The notes: a model not told the origin generated them from the letters alone. 64,000 nt of DNA from Variovorax atrisoli 110B (GCF_000382045.1 NZ_KB907454.1:310001-374000), one strand, 5' to 3'. Shown: positions 16,556 to 26,129, counted from the stretch's first letter. A program made the numbers and translations.

Positions 16556-17956
16556 CTACTGCGACCGCAAGAATTCGAGCGCATCCCTGGCACCTCGAAT
16601 CCCGTCCTCGATCGCGCCGTCGATGAACCCCCTCCAGCCGGTGGCCCAATCGGTGCTGGCGAAGAAAAGTGGCGGCGCCTGGGTCTGGAGCGTTGCCAAA
16701 ACCCTGGAGGTCTGGTTTGGCGAGAACCAGGTCCAGCCTCCCTTGGCGTACGGGTCGTGCGTCCAATCGTGTGCAACGACCTCCTGCACATTGATTCCCG
16801 GGATGAATTTGCGCAGTTCTGCTTCGACCTCGCGGATTTCCCGAAGGTCGACGGCATCGTCCGGCCCGAAGCCGACCAGGACGGACTTGCCATCGACCTC
16901 GCGATCGGCGACCACCATGGTTAGCGGATTGGGATAAGGCGCGAAGCCGACCCACGCGCCGACATTGCGATCGACACGGGCAATGAATTTCGTTCCCGCG
17001 CAGACATGTCGTTCGCTATGTGCAGCCAAGCGTGCCTCTGGCAGCTTTGGCACGAAGTCGATGTCGCTCAGTACGTTCATCGGAACCGCGACGACCACCG
17101 CCTTGCATCCGACGGAAAAGCTCTTCGCCTGGACCCGGACCTTGCCTTCCACCGTTTCAACGCTGGTGACCGGCTCTGCGAGCGCCAGATCGGAATTCGA
17201 ATCCTTCAGCAGCGCCAGCGCCAGTGCGGATGTGCCTTTCGCGATCTTGTAGCGTCCCAGGCGCTTGAGCAGCGAGTCCGCCGAGTAGTCGCCCAACGCC
17301 CACCAGCGCAGCTGGTCATACAGGCCGCCTTTTGCTGGATCGGTCGCGGCGTTCATGGAGATGAACGAGAGCAGCAAATCGCGCTGCCGGCCGGAGACGG
17401 GCATGTCCCTGAATCGATCCGCCAGGCTCTGGCCATCGAAGTCCGACAGCAGGTTGGCGGAATCGACATGAGGGTTCGCGAATGCGATCCGGCCGTTCGC
17501 TCCATCTACGTTGCAGTACGCGCTCAGCGCCGCGTCGAGGTCATTGCCCATCGCTTCCGCGGAGTCCGTCACCAGGCCCTCGGCAGTCAGCAGGCTGATC
17601 GAGTCGGCCGTGCCGCTGACGGACTCGGTGGTGTCCAGCCCGTATCGATGCAGTTCATTCCAGACGTACGGCTGGCCCCAATGAACCCAGGTGCCGCCGA
17701 CTTCGAATTTCTGCCCGTCCTGCTCCGCAGTGAAGGTCCGGCCGCCGATTCGATCGCGTGCCTCGATGATGGCCACGCGCAGGCCCCTCAAGCCCAGCTC
17801 CCTGGCCGCCGTCAGGCCGGCAAACCCGGCGCCGATCACGACCACGTCGTAGTCGTCGTGCGGCAGGCCTCGTGCAGGAAGCGCCGCAGGCGAAGTCAAA
17901 CCGCGGCTCAACGAGAGTCCTGGCTTGATGTTGAATCCGTCTGAAGTTTTTTTCAC
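16556..17956 (-). CDS. Flavin-containing amine oxidase
   Basis: About 466 residues of the monoamine oxidase family. The Rossmann motif V-V-V-I-G-A-G-F-A-G-L, the second FAD motif G-G-R-T-F and G-G-T-W-V-H-W-G-Q-P mark the N-terminal FAD half; near the C-terminus G-W-R-G-F-I-D-G-A-I closes the FAD site. No cysteine for 8-alpha-S-cysteinyl flavin is evident, so FAD is probably non-covalent as in bacterial putrescine and tyramine-type oxidases. Likely converts an imported amine to an aldehyde, with peroxide and ammonia. Start uncertain: the GTG at 17956 begins near the domain but has no good ribosome-binding site; the frame is open to 18154. Confidence 0.85.
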   Translation of the reverse strand: MKKTSDGFNIKPGLSLSRGLTSPAALPARGLPHDDYDVVVIGAGFAGLTAARELGLRGLRVAIIEARDRIGGRTFTAEQDGQKFEVGGTWVHWGQPYVWNELHRYGLDTTESVSGTADSISLLTAEGLVTDSAEAMGNDLDAALSAYCNVDGANGRIAFANPHVDSANLLSDFDGQSLADRFRDMPVSGRQRDLLLSFISMNAATDPAKGGLYDQLRWWALGDYSADSLLKRLGRYKIAKGTSALALALLKDSNSDLALAEPVTSVETVEGKVRVQAKSFSVGCKAVVVAVPMNVLSDIDFVPKLPEARLAAHSERHVCAGTKFIARVDRNVGAWVGFAPYPNPLTMVVADREVDGKSVLVGFGPDDAVDLREIREVEAELRKFIPGINVQEVVAHDWTHDPYAKGGWTWFSPNQTSRVLATLQTQAPPLFFASTDWATGWRGFIDGAIEDGIRGARDALEFLRSQ

Positions 17957-18185
17957 GGGATGAATGGATGGTGTTGTGTCGGGAATGGGGCGCAATGATT
18001 GCGAATCCCGCCGGGTACAAGTAGCCGAAATCGGCAAGCGTTGTGAAGCGCTTTCCGGCGCATCGCCAAGGCTGCGGACTTGCCGATTCGGGCTAACGGA
18101 CTCCGGTGATCGATGGAACCATGACTGCAGCCGGCGTGCTGAACACGCCTGCACTCAAGCACCCAGAGACTCAACGAGGCATGTT

Positions 18186-19562
18186 GTGACCGACTTCGAA
18201 TCCATTCTCGAAACCCTGCACTTCCCCGACGCACCGAATATGGTTGCAGGCCCCTATCCCGGACCACGCGCGGCCGAAGCCCTGGCGCTGTCTGCGCGCA
18301 CCGAATCCATGGCGCGCGGCGGCGGCCGCATGCCGGTCGTGATGGACCGCGCCTTCGGCGCCACCTTCAAGGACCCGGACGGCAGCACCTTCATCGACCT
18401 GTCGGCCGGCGTCGGAGTGAGTAGCGTGGGCCGCTGCCATCCCAAGGTGCAGAAAGCGATCGTCGAGCAGTCCCAGCACCTGATGCATGCGATGGAGGTC
18501 AACAGCACCCGTCGCACCGAACTGGCCGCGCGCCTTTCGGCCCTGATGCCCGATGGCCTGCGCAACGACTGCATCACCTTCTTCGCGCAAAGCGGCAGCG
18601 ATGCGCTCGAGGCGGCGGTGAAGTTCGCGCGGCGCGTGACGGGCCGCCACCAGATCATCGCCTTCCACGGCGGCTATCACGGTGTGTGGCAGGCGTCGAA
18701 TGCGCTGACCACGGGCACGGCCTACCGCAAGGGTTACGGGCCCTTCATGGGCGGCGTGATCCATGCGCCCTATCCGTACGCCTATCGCTTTCCGTTCGAC
18801 ACCACCCACAAGTCGGCGGAACAGATCGCCGGCGAATACGTGGACTATCTGTTGAACACGCCCTACACGGCCGCCGACGACGTGGCCGCCGTGATCGTGG
18901 AGCCGGTGCAGGGCGAAGGCGGGTATGTGCCGCCTTCACCCGAGTTCCTGCAGCTGCTGCGCAAGGCCTGCGACCGCAGCGGCACGCTGCTGATCGTGGA
19001 CGAGGTGCAGTGCGGCGCGGGTCGCACGGGCCGCATGTGGGCGGTGGAGCACACGGGCGTGAAGCCCGACATGCTGACCTTCGGCAAGGGCATCGGCGGC
19101 GACGTTCCCATGGCCGGCATCGCCATGCGTAGCGACCTGGCCGCGCGCATTCCCGACGGCTCGGTTCCCAACACCTTCGCGGCGAACTCGCTGTCGGCCG
19201 CGGTGGCGCTCACCAACCTCGAGATCCTGCACGACCCCGAGCTGGGGCTGATGCCGCGCGCGGAGCTGCTGGGCCAGGAGGTGCAGGAACGGGTGCGCGG
19301 CTTCCACAGCCCCTACGTGGGCGAAGTGCGCGGCAAGGGCCTGATGATCGGCATCGAGCTCGTCGAGGACAAAGCCACCAGGGAGCCGCTGGCGCCGGAG
19401 AAGGTCGGCAGGATCATGGAGTACGTGCTCGGCCACGGCGTGCTGATGGTGCCCTGCGGGCGCTATGGCAACGTGATGCGCGTCATGCCGTCGCTGACCA
19501 TTTCGAAGCGGCTGCTGCACCGCGCGCTGGATGTCTTCGGCGAGGCGCTGGCCTCGCTTTAA
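18186..19562 (+). CDS. Class III (omega) aminotransferase, PLP-dependent
   Basis: 458 residues. Typical class III landmarks: G-V-G-V-S-S-V-G-R-C-H-P, F-A-Q-S-G-S-D-A-L-E-A-A-V-K, F-H-G-G-Y-H-G, V-E-P-V-Q-G-E-G-G-Y, D-E-V-Q-C-G-A-G-R-T-G and the Schiff-base lysine in T-F-G-K-G-I-G-G. Members act on 4-aminobutyrate, beta-alanine, ornithine or diamines; position beside an amine oxidase and permeases favours an omega-amine. I selected the GTG at 18186, which has ACGAGG about seven bases upstream; the frame is open upstream but without a better start. It diverges from the amine oxidase gene, so the 230 bases between them should hold both promoters. Confidence 0.9.
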   Translation: MTDFESILETLHFPDAPNMVAGPYPGPRAAEALALSARTESMARGGGRMPVVMDRAFGATFKDPDGSTFIDLSAGVGVSSVGRCHPKVQKAIVEQSQHLMHAMEVNSTRRTELAARLSALMPDGLRNDCITFFAQSGSDALEAAVKFARRVTGRHQIIAFHGGYHGVWQASNALTTGTAYRKGYGPFMGGVIHAPYPYAYRFPFDTTHKSAEQIAGEYVDYLLNTPYTAADDVAAVIVEPVQGEGGYVPPSPEFLQLLRKACDRSGTLLIVDEVQCGAGRTGRMWAVEHTGVKPDMLTFGKGIGGDVPMAGIAMRSDLAARIPDGSVPNTFAANSLSAAVALTNLEILHDPELGLMPRAELLGQEVQERVRGFHSPYVGEVRGKGLMIGIELVEDKATREPLAPEKVGRIMEYVLGHGVLMVPCGRYGNVMRVMPSLTISKRLLHRALDVFGEALASL

Positions 19563-19596
19563 GCCGACCACGCCGCGCGCGGTGCGCCCCCGTCGT

Positions 19597-20337
19597 CTAC
19601 TGCTGGGCGATGCGGGCCGTGAGTTCCGACGCGGCGGTGGTCACCAGCGTGCACAGGTAGCTTTCCTGGAAGGCCCTGAAGCGCTCATTGCGTCCCACCA
19701 GCGTCATGCTGCCGAGCACGCGCTGCTTCTCGTCGAAGATCGGCGCTGCCACGCCCGTGCGGCCCGGATGCAGCTCGCTTTCGCTGATGCAATAGCCCTG
19801 CTTGCGGATCCCCAGCAAGCCCTTGGAGAAGGACTTCCATTCAAGCCCCTGCTGCTGCCCCTCGGGCGTGCTGGCATGGGCATCGAAGACGCGGCGGATC
19901 TGCCTCGGCAGCAGGTAGGCCAGCACCACGCGCGAGGTCGCGCTGTGGAACAGGTCGATAGGGCGGCCGCGGCCTCCGCCCACGGGCCCGGGGTCGGGGC
20001 CGCGGCGGATCAGCACGTTGACCACCGAGTCGCCGTACCACTCGCTGATCACGGCGTCCAGACCCGTCTCGGCCACCAGCTTCTCGACGAGGTCGCGGCT
20101 GCGCACGAGCACCGGGTCGTAGTCGGTCATCTGGTGCTCCAGCGCGATGATGCGCGGCCCCAGCGCATAGCCGCGTGGCAGGCGCACAAGGAGGCCGGCA
20201 TCACCGAGTTCGCGCAGGTAGCGGTAGGCGCTGGCGGGCGTGTAGCCGAGCTGGTTGCAGATGATCTCGACGTCGATGACCGGCTGGTCGGGCCGGAAGA
20301 GATCGAGGACATCGAGCATGCGGCGAAGGCTGTTCAT
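19597..20337 (-). CDS. IclR-family transcriptional regulator
   Basis: 246 residues. An N-terminal winged helix-turn-helix (R-R-M-L-D-V-L-D-L-F ... T-P-A-S-A-Y-R-Y-L-R-E-L) is followed by the IclR effector-binding GAF-like domain with the typical Y-C-I-S-E-S-E-L-H-P-G-R-T-G-V-A-A-P-I-F-containing region. It is convergent with the aminotransferase and divergent from the acetyltransferase, and most likely regulates one of the amine-use units nearby. Start chosen at the ATG 20337; an upstream ATG at 20382 adds residues not seen in the family. It resembles the second IclR protein encoded at 50244-51116 in overall layout. Confidence 0.88.
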   Translation of the reverse strand: MNSLRRMLDVLDLFRPDQPVIDVEIICNQLGYTPASAYRYLRELGDAGLLVRLPRGYALGPRIIALEHQMTDYDPVLVRSRDLVEKLVAETGLDAVISEWYGDSVVNVLIRRGPDPGPVGGGRGRPIDLFHSATSRVVLAYLLPRQIRRVFDAHASTPEGQQQGLEWKSFSKGLLGIRKQGYCISESELHPGRTGVAAPIFDEKQRVLGSMTLVGRNERFRAFQESYLCTLVTTAASELTARIAQQ

Positions 20338-20496
20338 CGTCTGGAAAGGCTGCGGTCGTGAAACAAGAAATCGTACGGGCACGCGAAGGCGCGGCCCCCT
20401 TCATTGTCGGGCACCATCCGAGGACCTGAGCGAGGCCCGTGGCGTTGCCGAATTCCCGAGGCACAGACACCTGAGACAGGATGCAAGAAAAAGACC

Positions 20497-21045
20497 ATGC
20501 CGCTTGAGAAACCCATCCACACCCCGAGGCTCGTCCTCCGGCGCTTTCGCGAGCAGGACGCCGCAGACCTTTTCGACTACCTGCATGCGCCCACTGCGAG
20601 CTGCTTCCTGTCGCTCGCGCTCGCTGACATCGAAGCCGCTCGGGCCGAGGCCCGAAGACGCAGTACCGACGGCGAGCACGTGGCCGTGTGCCTCCAGGAA
20701 TCGGGGCAGCTCATCGGCGACTTGTTCGCCATGCAGGAGGAAGACACCTTCTCGGTCGGCTGGAACCTCAACCCGCGTTTCGGCGGCACGGGCTACGCCC
20801 ACGAGGCTGCCGCGGCGTTGTTCGCCCATCTCTTCACTGCCCGGGCCGCCCGCCGGCTCTATGCCTATGTGGAGGACCACAACGGTGCCTCCCGGCGGCT
20901 GTGCGAGAAGCTGGGCATGCGCGTCGAAGGGCTGTTCCTGGAGTTCATCTCGTTCAGGAACGACACGCAGGGGAGGCCCATCTACGAGAACACCATGCAG
21001 TACGCGATCCTTCGCAAAGAATGGCTGCGCGCTTCATCGGCCTGA
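20497..21045 (+). CDS. GNAT acetyltransferase (RimJ/RimL-like)
   Basis: 182 residues. Opens with the H-T-P-R-L-V-L-R-R-F motif of Acetyltransf_3 proteins, has the acetyl-CoA pyrophosphate loop as N-P-R-F-G-G-T-G-Y-A-H-E-A and ends with the N-x-A-S-R-R-L-C-E-K-L-G-M-R motif. Such enzymes acetylate protein N-termini, amino groups of antibiotics or polyamines; a polyamine or amino acid target would fit the neighbourhood but is not shown. The start at 20497 (M-P-L-E-K-P) is favoured over the open frame from 20404. Confidence 0.85.
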   Translation: MPLEKPIHTPRLVLRRFREQDAADLFDYLHAPTASCFLSLALADIEAARAEARRRSTDGEHVAVCLQESGQLIGDLFAMQEEDTFSVGWNLNPRFGGTGYAHEAAAALFAHLFTARAARRLYAYVEDHNGASRRLCEKLGMRVEGLFLEFISFRNDTQGRPIYENTMQYAILRKEWLRASSA

Positions 21046-21063
21046 CGGGCGCCACGCCGACGC

Positions 21064-22536
21064 TCAGCCGCGGTCCTGGCCAAGCGCGGCAAAGCGCTGC
21101 GGATCGCGCCTCGCCAGCCGCGATGCGGCCAGCCAGCCGGCCGCCGCGGCCAGGGGCACCGCGATCACCAGCGCCGCCGATATGCCCCGGCTCGCGCCGG
21201 TGAGCACATGGAAGTTGCCGACGGCCAGCACCAGCACCGCCAGCAAGCCCACGCATGCCAGCAGCGGCAGCACGCGAATACGCATCCGGCCGTAGCCATG
21301 GGAGTCGGCCCGGAAGAAGCGCACCACAGCCACGCCCGTCGCGATCATCAGCACCAGCAGGCATAGCGTGGCCAGGTTGCTGAGCCAGGCGAACAGCGTC
21401 AGCACCGGGTCGGCGCCAAGCAGCGCGAACAGCCCGACCGCCACGGCGCTCAGCACCGTCTGCAGCACTGAGGCCACATGCGGGCTGCGGTGGCGCGCAT
21501 GCGTCCAGCCCAGGCGAGCGGGCATCAGGCCCTCGCGGCCCATGGCGTAGAAATAGCGCGCGCTGGAGTTGTGGAAGGCGATGAGCCCCGCATAGATGCT
21601 GGCGATGAACATCAGGCGCAGCAGCACCGTGAGGCCGTGCCCTGCATAGGTGTCCGACAGCAGGTACAGCAGATTGGTCGGATCGGCCAGTCCGGTGATG
21701 GTGGCCGCTACCCGGTCGCTGCCCACGCCGAGCACTAGGCACCACAGCGAGAAGGAATAGAAGCCGCCGACCAGCAGCAGCGCCGCGTAGGTGGCGATGG
21801 GAATGCTGCGCTTCGGGTCCCTGGCTTCCTCGCTGTAGATGGTGGTCGCCTCGAAGCCGATGAAGGCCGCGAAGCAGAACAGCAGTCCGATGAAGGGGTT
21901 GCCGCTGGTGAAGGCATCGGGAGAGAAGGAGTGCGCATCGATGCCGTGGGCGCCGCCCTTCGACAGGATCAGCACGTCCAGGGCTAGCACCGCCAGGTAC
22001 TCGACCACCACGAAGCCCGCGAGCACCCGGGCCGAGAAGTCGATCTGCCGGTAGCCGAACACCGCCACGCTGGCCAGGGCGGCGAAGGCGCAGGCCCACC
22101 AGGGCAGCGCCAGGCCGAACTGCGCCTGCAGCGTCTCGGATGCCACCGCGCCCAGCATGCCGTAGAGGCCGAACTGCAGCGTGACGTAGCCGAACACGGC
22201 CACCATGGCCGCCGCCCCGCCCGCCCTGCCGCCTAGGCCGCGCGCCACCATCGCATAGAAGCCTCCGGCGCTGGTCACGCAGGTGGCCATGGCGGTGTAC
22301 CCGGTCGCGAACATCAGCAGCAGGCCGAGCGCCACCAGCACCAGTACCGGCGTGCCGGCGCCGTTGCCCAGCATCATCCCGATCGGGAAGCCGCCTGCCA
22401 CCACGCTCAGCGGACTCGCGGCCGAGATGACCAGCAGCGTGATGAAGCCCGCGCTCAGCGTGCCGCGGCGCAGGCTGGTGGCATGGGGGTGGCGCGTTTC
22501 CTGGGCAGGCGTCATCGTGGGGTTCAGCGTTTCCAT
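21064..22536 (-). CDS. Second APC-superfamily amino acid permease
   Basis: About 490 residues, twelve predicted helices, clearly paralogous to the permease at 14627-16078: the same G-G-F-P-I-G-M-M-L-G-N opening motif, F-I-G-F-E-A-T-T-I-Y-S-E-E-A-R-D-P-K-R-S-I-P-I-A and H-R-S-P-H-V-A-S. Its gene lies just downstream of an AraC regulator on the same strand and near an aldehyde dehydrogenase, suggesting uptake of an amine or amino acid degraded by that set. An ATG at 22548 would add four residues. Confidence 0.9.
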   Translation of the reverse strand: METLNPTMTPAQETRHPHATSLRRGTLSAGFITLLVISAASPLSVVAGGFPIGMMLGNGAGTPVLVLVALGLLLMFATGYTAMATCVTSAGGFYAMVARGLGGRAGGAAAMVAVFGYVTLQFGLYGMLGAVASETLQAQFGLALPWWACAFAALASVAVFGYRQIDFSARVLAGFVVVEYLAVLALDVLILSKGGAHGIDAHSFSPDAFTSGNPFIGLLFCFAAFIGFEATTIYSEEARDPKRSIPIATYAALLLVGGFYSFSLWCLVLGVGSDRVAATITGLADPTNLLYLLSDTYAGHGLTVLLRLMFIASIYAGLIAFHNSSARYFYAMGREGLMPARLGWTHARHRSPHVASVLQTVLSAVAVGLFALLGADPVLTLFAWLSNLATLCLLVLMIATGVAVVRFFRADSHGYGRMRIRVLPLLACVGLLAVLVLAVGNFHVLTGASRGISAALVIAVPLAAAAGWLAASRLARRDPQRFAALGQDRG

Positions 22537-22690
22537 GGTGCGTCGCAATGCATGCCGCGCGCCAACGCGTGCAGCGGGGAGAGAGAAAGAAGGCCGTGCA
22601 CCGGAGTGCCGGCCGCCGACAGGGGCAGTCTAGGAAGGCACGTGCGCGCAGCGGTATCCCGGATCGGCAATCTGGACGCGCACGACCGCT

Positions 22691-23653
22691 TCAGGCGTCA
22701 TGCCACTTCGCCGCCCGCGGCGTCTGCGACGGCAGCTCCCCGAAAAGCTCCTGGTACTCCGCCGCGAAATGGCTCAGGTGGAAGAAGCCCCACTGCCCCG
22801 CCGCGTCGCCCACGGTCAGGTCGCCGGCGCGGCTGCCCATCAGGGCGCGCCGCACGCCGTTCAGGCGAACCGAGCGCAGGTAGCTCAGCGGCGTGGTATC
22901 CGCCACCGCGCGGAAGCTGTTCTGCACCGTGCGCCGGCTGACCTGCAGGCGCTCGCACAGCTCCATCACGCTGGGCGCGCTCATGGTCTCGGCCATGGCC
23001 ATCCGGTGGCACTTCTCAACGATGAAGTCCTGGGTGGAGCTGCCGCTGCGCTGGTGCCGGTCGCAGGCTGGGTCCATCACCAGTTGCAGCAGTTCGCCCA
23101 GCAGCGCGTGTTCCAATTCGTCCTGCCGTGCGGGCGTGCCGCTCATCTCGTCGTTGACCAGGGCCTCGGAGAATATCGCCAGCAGGCGCTGGCGGCATTC
23201 GACGAAGCGCTGCGCCGGCACCTTGATGACGGGCTGGCGCAGCAGCCGCGCGATCTCGTCGGCGAACGGCACTTCCCGGAGCGTGGCGTCGAAGAAGGCT
23301 CGGTCGAAGGCGATGGACAGAAGATCCATCCCGGTGGGCATGTGGCACATGAACTCCTCGCCGCCGCGCAGGAAGTACAGGCTGCTGCCGTCCGCATCGC
23401 GCCCCTGCATCCGGACGGTGCCCGGCATGAAGATCGGGATTGCAAAGCACACGCTATCGCGGGGCGCTTCTCCCTGCTGCACAACGCGCTTGTTGATGCG
23501 CTCGCGAAAAGCATGGCAGTGCTCGCTGGACAATTGCTGCAGAGAGCTCTCCAGTGCGCCGGCCGCGAGCTGGCTGTACAGGAGCTGGCTCCAATGAGCG
23601 ACTGATGCGGCATGCGCATGCACGTCCTGGAAGTGGTGGATGCTTCGGTTCAT
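22691..23653 (-). CDS. AraC-family transcriptional activator
   Basis: 320 residues. The C-terminal AraC/XylS DNA-binding domain (about 215-315) has two helix-turn-helix units: S-V-M-E-L-C-E-R-L-Q-V-S-R-R-T-V-Q-N-S-F and the T-V-G-D-A-A-G-Q-W-G-F-F-H-L-S-H-F-A-A-E-Y motif. The N-terminal sensor is not assignable; the layout recalls EutR-like activators. It is transcribed divergently from the aldehyde dehydrogenase/cytochrome b561 pair and upstream of the permease, so both directions are candidate targets. Confidence 0.9.
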   Translation of the reverse strand: MNRSIHHFQDVHAHAASVAHWSQLLYSQLAAGALESSLQQLSSEHCHAFRERINKRVVQQGEAPRDSVCFAIPIFMPGTVRMQGRDADGSSLYFLRGGEEFMCHMPTGMDLLSIAFDRAFFDATLREVPFADEIARLLRQPVIKVPAQRFVECRQRLLAIFSEALVNDEMSGTPARQDELEHALLGELLQLVMDPACDRHQRSGSSTQDFIVEKCHRMAMAETMSAPSVMELCERLQVSRRTVQNSFRAVADTTPLSYLRSVRLNGVRRALMGSRAGDLTVGDAAGQWGFFHLSHFAAEYQELFGELPSQTPRAAKWHDA

Positions 23654-23971
23654 GTTGCGGGGTCCTGTATCTGGAAGGCTGCGTCGATCAGTAGATATGC
23701 ATTTTTCTCAGATAAGGAAAATTCTGCATTTTTCATGCCTGCCGCCAGACAGGGGAAACCCGATGGAGAAATAACTGAAATTTCGCGCCACAGCCCACCG
23801 CGAATGGTTTTTTCTGGCTTGCTTTATTTGTTCACAGCAACAATCGTGCACAGATGGGACGCGCCAGCCGCACCCTTGCGGTGCGCCTGCGCCGCGCACC
23901 GTTGCTGATTTGGGCTAACGCGGTGCGGCGCCGTCCCGGACACTGCGGCCGCTCGAACATCCGCAGACACC
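23654..23971. promoter_or_regulatory. Divergent AraC/aldehyde dehydrogenase control region with direct repeats
   Basis: 318 bases, clearly more AT-rich than its surroundings. TGCATTTTTC occurs twice in the same orientation, at 23698-23707 and 23725-23734, 27 bases apart; the second is part of an imperfect palindrome around GAAAATTCTGCATTTTTC. Direct repeats of this size are usual binding sites for AraC-family proteins. No small gene is apparent. Confidence 0.5.
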
Positions 23972-25426
23972 ATGACCCAGAACCTGAAGCATTTCATCGA
24001 AGGCGCCCACGCCGAAGCCTCCGACGGCGCGCGCATGCGCCTCGTCAGCCCCGTGGACGAACAGGAATACGGCAGCGCCGCGCGCGGCACCGCCGAAGAC
24101 GTCGACCGCGCCGTGGCCGCGGCCCATGCCCAGCTCGAAGGCGGCGCCTGGAGCCGGCTGCACGCCGGCCAGCGCTCCCAACTGCTGCTGCGCCTTGCCG
24201 ACCTGGTCGAGCGCGACACGGCCCTGCTGGCCGACATGGACGCCGACGCCATCGGCCGCTCGCCGATGGAGCCGCGCATGATGGACGTGCCCAACGCCGT
24301 CGCCAACCTGCGCGCGGCCGCCGGCTGGACCAACCAGCTCGAGGGACGCACGGTGCCCACCGGGGGCTACATGGGCACGCCCACGCTGTCGTACACGCTG
24401 CGTGAGCCGGTAGGCGTGGTCGGGGCCATCGTGCCGTGGAACTCGCCGCTGATGATCACCGTGTGGAAGCTCGCCGCCCTGCTGGCCGCTGGGTGCACCG
24501 TGGTGGTCAAGCCCGCCGAGGAAACGCCCCAGTCCGCCCTGCACTTGGCGCGGCTTGCGCAGGAAGCGGGCTTTCCCGACGGCGTCATCAACGTGGTGAC
24601 CGGCTTCGGCGACGTGGTGGGCCGCGCGCTGTGCGAACACCCGCTGGTCGCCAAGATCAGCTTCACCGGCAGCCCCGAGGCGGGCCGCGCCATTCAGCGC
24701 ATCGCCGCGCCACTGTTCAAGCGCGTCACGCTGGAGCTCGGCGGCAAGAGCCCGCAGATCGTGTTCGACGACGCCTCGTTCGACGACGCATTGCGCGGCT
24801 GCGCCATGGGCCTGTTCGTCAACCAGGGGCAGGTGTGCGCCGCCGGCTCGCGCATCCTGGTGCAGCGCAGCCTCGCGAAGCCTTTCACACAGGCGCTGGC
24901 CGAGGCCGCCCGCGCGGTCACGGTCGGCGACCCGCGCCAGGCCGGCGTGCAGATGGGGCCGGTCGCCAAGAAGGCGCAGTTCGAACGCGTCAACCGCTAC
25001 ATCCAGCTCGGCCAGGACGAAGGTGCGGTGCTGCTGGCCGGCGGCGTCTCCCGGCCCGAGAGGGGCTGGTTCGTGCAGCCCACCATCTTTGCCGAGGCCA
25101 GCAACCAGATGACCATCGCCCGCGAGGAAATCTTCGGCCCGGTGGGCACGGTGATTCCCTTCGACACCGAGGAGGAGGCCATCGCGCTGGCCAACGATTC
25201 GTCCTACGGGCTGGCGGCCACGGTGTGGACCACGCAGCTCGCGCGGGCGCACCGCGTGGCCGCGCGCGTCAAGGCCGGGGCCGTGGGCGTCAACTGCTGG
25301 AGTCCGCTGGACGCCAACCTGCCCTGGGGCGGCCTCAAGACCAGCGGCATCGGCCGCGAGGGCGGGTTGCCCGGCGCGCTGGCGTACACCGAGGAGAAGG
25401 TCGTCACCGTGCTGCTGCCGGCCTGA
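23972..25426 (+). CDS. NAD(P)-dependent aldehyde dehydrogenase
   Basis: 484 residues, full-length ALDH superfamily. Catalytic Cys289 (N-Q-G-Q-V-C-A), general base Glu255 (L-E-L-G-G-K) and Asn157 (V-P-W-N-S-P) are present, with the coenzyme motif F-T-G-S-P-E-A-G. Resembles betaine/aminoaldehyde-type enzymes. It starts 318 bases from the divergent AraC gene and is followed 38 bases later by a cytochrome b561 gene, which suggests that oxidation is coupled to a membrane electron carrier or that the pair shares control. Confidence 0.92.
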   Translation: MTQNLKHFIEGAHAEASDGARMRLVSPVDEQEYGSAARGTAEDVDRAVAAAHAQLEGGAWSRLHAGQRSQLLLRLADLVERDTALLADMDADAIGRSPMEPRMMDVPNAVANLRAAAGWTNQLEGRTVPTGGYMGTPTLSYTLREPVGVVGAIVPWNSPLMITVWKLAALLAAGCTVVVKPAEETPQSALHLARLAQEAGFPDGVINVVTGFGDVVGRALCEHPLVAKISFTGSPEAGRAIQRIAAPLFKRVTLELGGKSPQIVFDDASFDDALRGCAMGLFVNQGQVCAAGSRILVQRSLAKPFTQALAEAARAVTVGDPRQAGVQMGPVAKKAQFERVNRYIQLGQDEGAVLLAGGVSRPERGWFVQPTIFAEASNQMTIAREEIFGPVGTVIPFDTEEEAIALANDSSYGLAATVWTTQLARAHRVAARVKAGAVGVNCWSPLDANLPWGGLKTSGIGREGGLPGALAYTEEKVVTVLLPA

Positions 25427-25464
25427 GGCCCAGCCTCACAACGCACCAAAGAAGGAATCCTGAC

Positions 25465-26094
25465 ATGGGTTGGCGCAACACGATCGACGCCTGGGGCCGG
25501 GCCTCGATGCTCTTCCACTGGGCCACAGCCGCGGCCTTCATCACCGCGTACGTGGTCGTGTACTACGTGATCTGGTTCGTCGATCCGCAGACCAGCATCA
25601 AACCGGCGCTTTTCGGCACCACGCCGAATCCCGACCGGGTGGTGCCGCTGCTCAACATCCATTGGGTGCTGGGCCTGTCCATCGGCTTCCTCACGCTGCC
25701 CAGGCTCGTGTGGCGCATCGCCGGCGGCGTGCCGCGACATGTCGCGGGCTCGCGTCTGGAGGGTCTGTCGGCCGACGCGGCGCACTGGGCGCTCTACGCC
25801 ATCCTGATCCTGATGCCGCTGTCGGGCTACATGACGACCTACGACCCGACCGACTTCGGGCTGTTCGTGATCCCGGCCTGCCGCGACACCGCCATCGCAG
25901 GCGCGATACGCGACGCCTTCGGGCTGTCCGTGGCGCAGCTGGAAGATGCGGCCTGGGCGGTGCACAGCTTCATCGGCGCCTGGCTGGCCTGGCCGCTGGT
26001 GGTGCTGCACGTCGGGGCCGCGCTGCTGCACCACTTCGTGCGCAAGGACGCCGTGCTGCGGCGCATGCTTCCGCTGCGCCGCAGCGCCGGCTGA
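25465..26094 (+). CDS. Cytochrome b561-family membrane protein
   Basis: 209 residues with four predicted membrane helices and histidines placed to bind two haems: one in L-F-H-W-A-T (helix 1), N-I-H-W-V-L-G, A-H-W-A-L-Y (helix 3) and V-L-H-V-G-A-A-L-L-H-H (last helix). Bacterial members transfer electrons between the quinone pool and periplasmic or membrane partners. The ATG has GAAGGA nine bases upstream. It follows the aldehyde dehydrogenase in the same operon. The electron donor is unknown. Confidence 0.88.
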   Translation: MGWRNTIDAWGRASMLFHWATAAAFITAYVVVYYVIWFVDPQTSIKPALFGTTPNPDRVVPLLNIHWVLGLSIGFLTLPRLVWRIAGGVPRHVAGSRLEGLSADAAHWALYAILILMPLSGYMTTYDPTDFGLFVIPACRDTAIAGAIRDAFGLSVAQLEDAAWAVHSFIGAWLAWPLVVLHVGAALLHHFVRKDAVLRRMLPLRRSAG

Positions 26095-26129
26095 TCCACT
26101 TCCCGCTCCGTCACTCGACCCGCACCACG

